DNA from: Euperipatoides rowelli
Taxonomy: Eukaryota > Onychophora > Udeonychophora > Euonychophora > Peripatopsidae
NCBI GenBank assembly: GCA_003024985.2
Contig: PXIH01S0017475.1
DNA: 12,941 bases
Reading direction: 5' to 3' (one strand)
The translations under genes were made by a program, and so were the position numbers. The stretch's first letter is position 1. Every line of letters starts with the position of its first letter. Under the pieces are notes generated by a model. It saw only the letters and a list, made by a program, of their open reading frames with translations, did not search any database and was not told the DNA's origin. Positions 1 to 8,200 of this stretch are shown piece by piece.

Positions 1-119
1 CCCGTTGTTAGTAACATTCGGGAAAAGTTTTTCTAATTCCAATTTCTAAAAGTTGGCAGCTATGCTTACAAAATGCAGGTCTCAACTCACCACTAATTAA
101 GAACTTTTTCCATCGCTGC

Positions 120-313
120 TAGGCAGTGAACCAGCTATGACATCAAGCTTCAACCCTGCCCTGGAGAACATTGATTTTCAACTGTCCTGGTTTCCTAGTG
201 AAAAGAAAAGGAGGCGTGACAATCTAGTTTGTGCTAGAACTGTGCGTCTCATAGGCTACATGTTCCTATCGCTGTTCCGGAAATTTGGGGTGCAAATTTT
301 TACAGGGGAGGAG
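120..313 (+). pseudogene. Possible 3' internal remnant of the retrotransposon, ending in a polypurine tract
   Basis: This part is clearly less AT-rich than its surroundings. It has an open frame from 137 that runs into the putative LTR and stops at 373. The peptide contains a basic patch (EKKRRRD), but I recognise no integrase, RNase H or gag domain. Its position directly before GGGGAGGAG|TGTGATG is the main reason to call it retroelement-derived. It could also be unrelated unique sequence. Confidence 0.25.
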
Positions 314-538
314 TGTGATGAGCTGTTATATTTTATTATGTTTTGTTATTTATTAATTAGTTTGTTCAAGTGACAACTGAATAATTTCAAGGGACTAATT
401 ATTTTCTTAATATGGCATTTACGGAAATGGACACGTGGCACTTCACTGAATCTAATTATCTCTTGAAGTATTCAAACTTTGCTTGAACATGCTAATTAAT
501 TAAGCAACTATTAATTTTTATGAGCGATCTCCCCGTGA

Positions 539-545
539 TATAAAA
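539..545 (+). promoter_or_regulatory. TATA box (TATAAAA) inside a perfect hairpin
   Basis: TATAAAAGGGAG is a strong TATA context. The box lies in the loop between GCGATCTCCC (524-533) and its exact reverse complement GGGAGATCGC (546-555). A GC-richer segment (about 565-585) lies at the expected distance for a transcription start. It fits the U3/R promoter of the candidate LTR. Confidence 0.5.
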
Positions 546-702
546 GGGAGATCGCCACTGCAATCCGAGCTTGCGTTCACTTTTTTTTTAGAGTAGCCAC
601 CATGGTCCTCTAGCGAACAGTTGTCTGTTTCATTTGTTTTTATTTTATTCTACTGTAGCTGGAGGGCCAGGTGCGCCCTCTAGGTTCCAAGCCGCCTCAT
701 TG

Positions 703-716
703 TAGTGATATCACTA
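703..716. repeat. 14-bp perfect palindrome TAGTGATATCACTA
   Basis: The sequence equals its own reverse complement over 14 bases. It lies between the TATA box and the AATAAA of the candidate LTR. It might be a dimeric transcription-factor site, but no factor can be assigned. Confidence 0.6.
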
Positions 717-890
717 TTATTGTTAGATGGGAGACTTTTATGTTATCATTTTACAATAGAACCATAATAAAATATATTTTAAACTGCCAGCTTTGTTCCT
801 GCCATCATTTTATACCATCATTACTTTATAGCGATTTCCGAATTGAAGGAAATCGTTATAATACCATATTTAAAAAAATATATATATTTT

Positions 891-946
891 AGGGGTGGAT
901 CGGGGAACTGAGCGTGCACCGTTGTGCTACTTGTAAATCCACCCTT
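891..946. repeat. Hairpin with G-rich and C-rich arms
   Basis: AGGGGTGGAT (891-900) pairs with ATCCACCCTT (937-946) in 9 of 10 positions, with a 36-base, GC-richer loop. It sits just inside the proposed right end of the LTR. Confidence 0.5.
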
Positions 947-1184
947 GAATTGGACACATAAGTAGCCTACAATATTATGTAATAAAACCATTTTTTGTAT
1001 ATTCCACTTTAGTGATTATTCCGGAAGAATTGATAAATTTAAAACATCATGGTTATAGGACTCATTGATGAGACAACCATATTGAGCATTATACTTCAAC
1101 AATAATATTAATTTCTTCAATATTTGTATGCATTAAAAAAATGTTTAGTATTTACAGCAAGAATTTTAATATTAAGATACTTAC

Positions 1185-1226
1185 AGGACCAGCAGAGGCG
1201 GATTGACACGGTAGGACCAGCACAGG
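1185..1226. repeat. Short direct repeat AGGACCAGCA(G/C)AGG
   Basis: Two 14-base copies (1185-1198 and 1213-1226) differ at one base and are separated by 14 bases. They lie in a short GC-richer patch that includes AGAGGCGGATTGACACGG, which looks like a transposon terminus but cannot be assigned. Confidence 0.5.
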
Positions 1227-1470
1227 AAAATTGTTGGCAGACAGCCCCATCAAATAGATTATTTTATAATTGTTATGAGATAAAATCTTTAATAGAAATA
1301 AAGCAAATATTTAAACTACTGTATATTCCACTAACAATTTTATTATGATTTGAAAATGAGACTATTGCATTTACATTGAAATAGTGCTAGATAGTTCTAA
1401 TCTTCCTATGCATTATTTGATAATTTCTCTTGTAGGAAGGCTATCTAGCTGGGACCATAATCTTTCTCCC

Positions 1471-1617
1471 CTACCTTGTGGTTATGGGTAGATTGTTGGA
1501 TGGAGAGCCCACTGTACCAGGCACATCATAATTTTGTTTATTTTGTCCACTAGGCAGATACAAGGTTTTAAATGGAACCTGTTTCTTGTGAACCTCATCT
1601 TTGATCCATTCTGGCTT
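1471..1617 (-). pseudogene. Unassigned 48-codon open stretch on the minus strand (exon or gene fragment?)
   Basis: Read on the minus strand, the frame is open from 1617 to a TAG at 1473-1471, with a TAA just upstream (1620-1618). It begins KPEWIKDEVHKKQVPFK and continues TLYLPSGQNKQNYDVPGTVG, ending PITTR. The composition (W, P, G, Y and balanced charge) is unlike the Lys/Ile/Phe/Asn-rich shadow frames of this AT-rich DNA. A minus-strand AATAAA lies at 1344-1339, about 130 bases after the stop. Immediately upstream is a repeat-like sequence (from about 1630) and only a poor splice acceptor (TTATTAAAAG). It could be a terminal exon of an antisense gene, a processed-pseudogene fragment, a transposon remnant or chance. 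I do not recognise the peptide. Confidence 0.3.
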
Positions 1618-1629
1618 TTAATAACATAA

Positions 1630-1845
1630 GCATGGGCGTTCACGAAGGGGACAGCAAAATGAGACCAACCAAAAATGTAGGCATTTAATATAAAGTTGCA
1701 AGAGGGAAATATCGTTGTCCCTCCCTGGAAAAAATTAGATTAAAAAAATGTAGATATTTAATATAAAGTTGGCATGCGTTAATAATATTCCAAGTGTGAA
1801 GTATCCAAATGTCCATACAACCCCCCCCCCCAAAAAAAAAAAAGC
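1630..1845. mobile_element. Probable degenerate repeat element with CATGGGCGT start and C-run/A-run end
   Basis: CATGGGCGTTCACGAAGGGG (1631-1650) resembles the CATGGGCGTAGCCAGGGG-type repeats I remember from marine invertebrate genomes. TTGTCCCTCCCTGGAAAAA (about 1714-1734) matches their usual interior. An 11-base C run followed by a 12-base A run (about 1820-1843) may be the other end. The class is uncertain. Confidence 0.35.
1671..1770. repeat. 27-bp direct duplication, 73 bp apart
   Basis: AAAAATGTAGGCATTTAATA followed by TAAAGTT (1671-1697) recurs at 1744-1770 with two differences, both G or C replaced by A or T. It lies within the repeat-like region starting at 1630. Confidence 0.7.
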
Positions 1846-2152
1846 TTTTCAAAACATTCATGCAACCAAAAAAAAAAACTTATACTTAAATAAGTATGGT
1901 ATGAGTAGGCTAATATTAAATATTATGCTGTAAAGTTTATTAATCCTTTTTTAGCTACCGTATCTCATGTTATACTGGCTTATACAATATGGTCTGTTAT
2001 ACATATAAATTTGTAACACAATGTTTAGTTAGAATTATAATTAAATTAATGGTCATTTACATTATTGTTAATTTTCAGAACATATAGGACAATAAGTACA
2101 AATTGCTATCTTTCAAAATAGATCTTATATGCTCTATTTAATTTGTTTTTAG

Positions 2153-2270
2153 GCCATGAGAGGAGGCGATCGTTTTGCTGGATTTATTATTACAGCTCCA
2201 TCTGGATTTGTTGTTCGTCCTTATGGGTGGCATCAGGAAGGAGAATTTAATGAAATAGCCAAAGAAAATG
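2153..2270 (+). CDS. TMED6/logjam-like exon A: central GOLD domain
   Basis: This exon of 118 bases starts after a good acceptor (AATTTGTTTTTAG) and ends at the donor G|GTAACT. It encodes 39 residues plus one base of a split glycine codon. The peptide begins AMRGGDRFAGFIITAPSG and ends EGEFNEIAKEN. This is the GOLD beta-sandwich pattern of p24 proteins: a GGD turn, a hydrophobic strand, a P-x-G turn, and an E-G-E-F stretch before the G-Y-F-x-x-C strand. The entry phase is 0, so the upstream exon must end on a complete codon. I searched 1-2152 for it on the + strand and found no convincing candidate, so it probably lies outside the window. Confidence 0.88.
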
Positions 2271-5200
2271 GTAACTAGGCTACATTAAAAATGATTAATT
2301 ATTCTTTGTTCTTTTTTTTTTTTTAAAAAAAAAGTCAAATTATAAGCTTTTTTCACACTTTTTGTCCATCATTTCTTTGTGTATACTTTATCACCATAAA
2401 CTAAACAGCTTTCTTTATTAAAGTTTCATGCATATTGCAGTTTTCAACACTATTGATGCAATTTGTTTTAACATCTATTTTTCGATGCTGTATCTTGTTA
2501 CAAAATATCTTTAATAAAACATTGCTGTTATTTGAATCAGTAGGATTACAAATAAACAACAAAATGGGAAATATCTTAATCTGAGACCTACTAGCTATGG
2601 TACAACCAAGTTATAATCTATAAATTAATGATAAACTCAAAATGATAAGGAATCTTAAGTAAATTAGCTGGATTTATAAACTTTGGGTAATCTGAGTAAG
2701 AAGATACCTATTAGTGGAAAAATAAAGAAAACTTGCATAAAAGCACATTCGATAATTCTGTTCTTCAGGAAATACAGACTGTTGTAGGAAAATATCCAAT
2801 GCATATAATGTACACGAGGCGTTACAAATTGAAAAGTATAAGTTAGCTTTTCACATCTGTGCATGTTTCGTAAAGATGGATAGCAGCCTTTTTTGTGGTT
2901 GTTTACAGTCCTAACCTTATCACAATCTTGAACACTAACTCCAACTACGTATTAAACCCACTTTTCCCCAACCCTATGATGATGATGGGTTGAAATTATC
3001 CTTTTTTTATTGATTTTGATCTAATTTCCGTAAAACCTACCGTTATGACAAAAATATATGCGCAGATGTTAAAAACGCGGTAAAATTTGACTTATACATT
3101 TCAATCGTTAACGGCTTCTATACTGTACCAGTAGTAGCATACTGTAGCCTATATAGGCTTTGAAATTGACAAAATGGAATAAAATCCAACTTAGAAATGG
3201 AAAGAAGCATACCTTAGTGGAATTATTAAAACATTTATGAGAAAGAGCACAGCACTCTGGCTAAGGTATTAGGAGCTTATAGTATGAAATCAATAAGAGC
3301 ATATCCTACAGTGAATTCTTAAATCAGAATGACATCAAGAAAAATAGGAAGACCAGGTCATACATAGATTTTGTGATCACAGATTAGAAGGATAAAAGAA
3401 AATTGGAACATAAGGAAGAAAATTGGCCAGATCTACTAAATAGTAAAAAACAAAGTGGAAGTCTTTAAAAAAATACTCCTAATTAGGATGACTTAAAATA
3501 AGTAAATTGAGGAACAAGGACAAGATGATCATTGAGCAATAAAGCAGTTTTGAGTAGGAATTGGGCAAGGTAGGAAAGCAAAAACCAAAAGGAAGGCAAA
3601 ATAAGATGTTCACAAACAGCTGAAAAAAGTAGGCATGTAAGAATGCAACCAATTTATTATACTTATATATTGTCACAAAATATTTGTTTAGTGAGCCTTT
3701 AGGATGACCTTAACCGAAGGAGATAACCATGTGAGTCGTCTAATTCTGTTAATTTTTCTCTTTCCCTGCCCCTGACTTTTTCATTCAAAGTCCCTTTCTA
3801 TATTTCACCCTAAAAAACTGCGATTCAAAGGTTAAAAAACCTACGGTCTAGGACTTTTCTCAATATTGTTCATTGTTCCATGCCTTATTTTTATGGTTTT
3901 GTAATTAATCAAAGGGAAAGGGGGATAATTTGTAATAATATATTTATAAGTATATTACTTTCTTGTTTTGTTTTTAATCCATTTGCACACATCTATTTGT
4001 TGTGCGCTTCTAAAATACTACCTCTTCTACTACTATTCAATAACAACAATAGTACTACTACTATTATTACCAATAATAATAATAAAGCAATCTTCCAAAT
4101 GAATTTAATTTCTTTTTAGGATACTTTGAAATCTGTGTGGATAATCGATTTGGAAGGTTTGCTGCCAAATTAGTTTATCTTTACATTGCAACTTTTGAGA
4201 TGAAGAAATGGGAGGCCTATGCTGAAGAGATTCAAGAACTGGATATGACTGTTGGCAATTTCTCCGTAAGTTTTTAAAATGTTTAAAATCCATCATTTAG
4301 AACAAATTACTTTGCAAATTTATTCCAATGGTAATTTTTTTCATGTTTGGTAAATAACTATATTGCCTAATCTAAAGTTAATATATGCTAACTGGAATTT
4401 AAAAATTTTTAAAAGCAAAACATAAACTTGCAAAAAAAATCGCTAACTATTTTTATTTCAGAAAATGGAGATAGATTTTTATAAGCGGATAATCTGTTCA
4501 CCAATTTTTTGAAAACAAATACGTAAATGAGTACAACTGAAGCCACCAAATGGTGCTTATAATCCAACACGGAAATGCGCATTTTGCTTAATATCATATA
4601 TTGAAAATTTTAATTAGAGTTAATTTCATTAGTGTGTCACTTGTACGATAACTCACTGATAGATATTTCTTTTTGTCTGTGCTTTGAAATTGTACTTAAA
4701 TAAGAAAGATTGATAAATGGAAAGTAATAAGTCTTACACAAATTTTCTTTATTCCCACGTTAAATTACGGAATAAAAAGATTAAATTACACCAAAAGTTA
4801 ATTTAATTTACAGAATAATTTCAGTCAATAACATTTATTTCTTATTTACATCAATTTTAACCTTCAAATTCTTTTGGCAGGTCTTGACCACTAATTACAT
4901 TTTATAATTATCCATTCTAAATCGTAGCTCATTTTCTCCGATTATTACACTGTGAAATATTTAAAAAAACTCAGTACTTGAACAATTTGTTGATTTGTAT
5001 TTCATTCCTGTGTTAGCAGATCCAGCAAAAGTAATATTGTTACAATTTTTTTTTAAATTATTTTTTTTAATTTTTGTTTCAACTCTGAAGTAATTATAAT
5101 TCAATTATTTAAATTTCTCTAAAAATATTTGCACCAGAAAAACAAAGAAGACATTGTATTGTATTTATTCACATAAAAAAAAACTGGAGACTGTGGAATT

Positions 5201-8200
5201 ATTAAATAATTCTATTTGTTTGGTTATTATATATTAAGAACGTCATCAATTTCTAAATAAAATGCTATTTACGTAAACTATAGACGTTTTGATTTCTTTA
5301 GATACAGTTAATCCTTGATTTCTGTGGGGTAGGGGATGTTCTTGGAAATCAGCAAGCGTGAAATTTCCATCGGAAATAATGGAAATGCTAATGGCTAAGG
5401 GAAGTAATTATTCCACTAGCAATTATTTTGCTAAAAATTGTACAGGTAGATGTGGGTGCATTCAGGGGGGGGGGGGGGGGGTAGATTTAAATTTAGACTA
5501 CATGCATAACATTTATTAATAGAACAAATTTTCCCATAAAAATTTGCGAAAGTTTTTCTATGAATAAATGTTATGCATATGAGCCTAAATTTAAACCCAC
5601 CCACCCACCTGTACCCACATCTACATGTACAATTTGAAATAAATGAATTAATCTCTCTCGGACTATCATAACATTAACAATAGAATAGAAATTTAATTGC
5701 TTTTACATTTTTACATTGCCTTTCCATTTTAAATTACTGTAAGTATAATTTTTTGGGGACTTTTTTGCAAATCGTATTAATTCAAACAAATTGGGTCATC
5801 TGAAAAATGTTAGTATAGTGAGTAATACTTAAAGTGTGTAATTTTAAAAACATATAAATTAAATCCATGTAAGTTGAGATTAATGTCTAACATTCTTTAA
5901 TTAATCCTATCATTCAACTGAATGTATTTTGACTTTCATAATAAATATATGTAAATGCAACCGGGAGTAATTGAATTTATAGAAGATATGTTTTCTTTTA
6001 CTTGTACATTAGTTACATCTCTGCACTTTATGTAAAATATTTCTGTAAAGTGTCAGTATATTATCTGCATTACAAAAGCTATGAGAATGACTGACCTTTC
6101 AACGTAGTTTATATTCTTGAGCAGTTCTCAACACGAGAGTTTTAGAACTTCCGTTGTTCATTGAATACGAGGCTGAAATTTAGTGTCTTTCAATCTTATT
6201 GGGAAATATTATTTTCTTCTTACAGTAATTCAGATAGGAATAGATTAAGGCAACGTAATTTATTGTACAATAATCTAATTCAAGGATTTCCAACCTGGGG
6301 TACATAGACGCATCAAAGGGATCCATGAAAAGTTCTACATTTGTTTCATTTTTTTTTTATGTTTTAATTGTGAAATGTAATTAGCCTAATTGTTTAATTA
6401 AAAAAGAAACTGGTATATCAACTGATAAAGAACGAAAAGTGACGATTTTAATAGGTTTAATAATAAAATTATTAAAACAGAGTTTTGTAGAGATTCACTC
6501 TAATCATTAGTGTGGATCCCCACTACAATAGAGGTAGAGCATGCACAAAATTACTTTGCCACATGTAACAAATACCACTCAGCTGTAAGCTCATTATTAT
6601 TAATAAATACATTTAAAGTTTTCTTAAACCTTAAAATTTATACATGGACTTTAAAATTTACTAATGATTGTTGCCCAATATTTGGATTTGAATTATTTTA
6701 TAAAGTACCGAAATAAATTGATAGTTATTAAGATATAATTTTATATATATATAAAAAAAAAGACTAGTCTACCATATAAAAGTAAAACATTTTTTTTTAA
6801 AAATTTAGTAATACCGGTATTTACATAATCAAATATTATTTAAACACTTTATCCTGCTAAGTTATACACTTAATAATGTATTAAGTTTTCGGTAATTAAT
6901 ATGATTGCGTTTATAAATTATTTATATTTTAAAAATTATAAATACACCAGAGCCATGATTTGAACCATTTTGAGTTGCTTTGTCATTGAGTCGTTGGTAA
7001 ATAATGCCTATTTTTTATTTTGAATCATGTCTGTTTATCATTGAGTTGTTTGTAATAGCTTAATAAGTAAACTTAACCCCTAAAAGATTTTTTAAAAAAA
7101 AAAGAATTAATATTGGAGTTAAAAAAAATACTGCTAAATCATATTAAATACTGTAAATGTTAAAAATAAATAAATATTGTAGGCTGTTTCTTAAAAATAC
7201 TAAAAAATGTTTTTATGTGTAATTAATTTTTAATTTAATATTCTATTTATTCACTACACTAAGACAACTATTTTTTATTACCTTTTAAATGTTTTGTTAA
7301 AATGTTTTGTTCAGCTGTTTTTAATCTACTTACTCATTTTTAATTATTCTGGCCTCAATTTGCCCTCCTTTCTAAAGTGTAATATTTCTTTTCTCTTTAT
7401 TGTAAAAATGACAATAAAAGTTTGTTTCTTTTATACAGTATACTAATTATATACTGTATGTAGTACAGGCGCCACCTATCACTTCTATGTAGTACAGGCG
7501 CCACCTATCACTTACATTTCAATGTATTCTTATGGAAATTTACAGTATCTCGATTTGAGTCGTTTTGATTTGGGTTGCATAATTTAGGAACCAAACTACG
7601 AACTGGAGTAGTTTTAATATTCTCAAATAAATTTGCTATTTTTGTTGATATGATGTTTTGTTTTGCTCTTTCCTTCTTAGAACTTGTCCTGTTATGTAGC
7701 AAAACAAAATGTATATGGTATCTAAACATTTATTTGGTAAATAAAATACAGTATAGTCTGTCTTCGACGTCTGTCAATTTTTTTTTCTCAAATTTGTGAA
7801 GGGTCTGTAAACTTGGGAACAGCTGATTTAATATCAATCTTTTTTTTTGTGTGTGAAATTGTTTTGTTTTATCCTGGTGAGAATTTTTAAAACATTTGAA
7901 GAAAAAAAATACGATAATATAAGAGTTAAATTTTTTAGATTGTTTTCATTTTAAAATTTTTTTTTTTTTTTTTTTAAATTTTTAGCATTGGATGAATATT
8001 GATTAAGGGTCAGCTATTTTTTATGGGGGAAGGGATATTTTTTTTCAGAATTTAAACAGTTATTTTTAATAGCAAGTAGCTTTGTAATCTATTTTTATTT
8101 AGTAGAATTAGACATCCTATTTGTATACTGTATATATAAAAAAAATTAACCCTCATTTGTTTAGCTATCATGGAACAGTTTCAACTAATGCTAATTTCCA

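Larger units (their letters stand above)
314..958 (+). mobile_element. Candidate long terminal repeat of an LTR retrotransposon (3' LTR or fragment)
   Basis: The polypurine run GGGGAGGAG (305-313) abuts TGTGATGAGC, a layout typical of the polypurine tract and LTR start in animal Gypsy-like elements. Inside, in order, are a TATA box (539-545), a GC-richer leader that could hold the transcription start about 30 bases on, an AATAAA (766-771), and a possible end at TTGGACACA (950-958). TG...CA ends and a length of about 645 bp fit an LTR. I did not see a second copy in the window, so neither LTR identity nor the right border is proven. If it is the 3' LTR, the internal part lies upstream, off the left edge. 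Confidence 0.42.
2271..4119 (+). other. Intron of the TMED6-like gene (1849 bases)
   Basis: Borders are GTAACT and TTTTTAG. The intron interrupts a glycine codon (phase 1). Contents that I can support are a T13A9 homopolymer switch (2312-2333), a 14-bp perfect palindrome (3146-3159), a Tc1-like transposase relic (about 3219-3640) and a trinucleotide microsatellite (4027-4086). I see no exon-like sequence in the rest. Confidence 0.85.

Noticed and set aside
1061-1080. CTCATTGATGAGAC looks like a hammerhead ribozyme core (CTGATGAG...GAAAC)
   Set aside because: The core base C is replaced, the GAAA segment is missing and the three stems cannot be drawn; only a small nested hairpin remains.
2156-2158. 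ATG at the start of the first visible exon as translation start
   Set aside because: It lies right after a splice acceptor, and the frame begins in the middle of the GOLD domain with no signal peptide. The true start is upstream.
2312-2333. T13A9 switch (and T10A9 at 10856-10874) as special structures
   Set aside because: Homopolymer switches are expected in DNA this AT-rich; two similar cases do not make a family.
4081-4086. AATAAA just before the second visible exon as an intronic poly(A) site
   Set aside because: It is part of an AAT microsatellite and is followed by a good acceptor and conserved coding sequence.
6510-6716. 68-codon + strand frame in the large intron
   Set aside because: The composition is that of translated AT-rich DNA, with no domain and no splice context.
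7508-7799. Overlapping 73- and 74-codon frames on both strands
   Set aside because: They overlap a mariner-like remnant and have no recognisable domain or codon bias.
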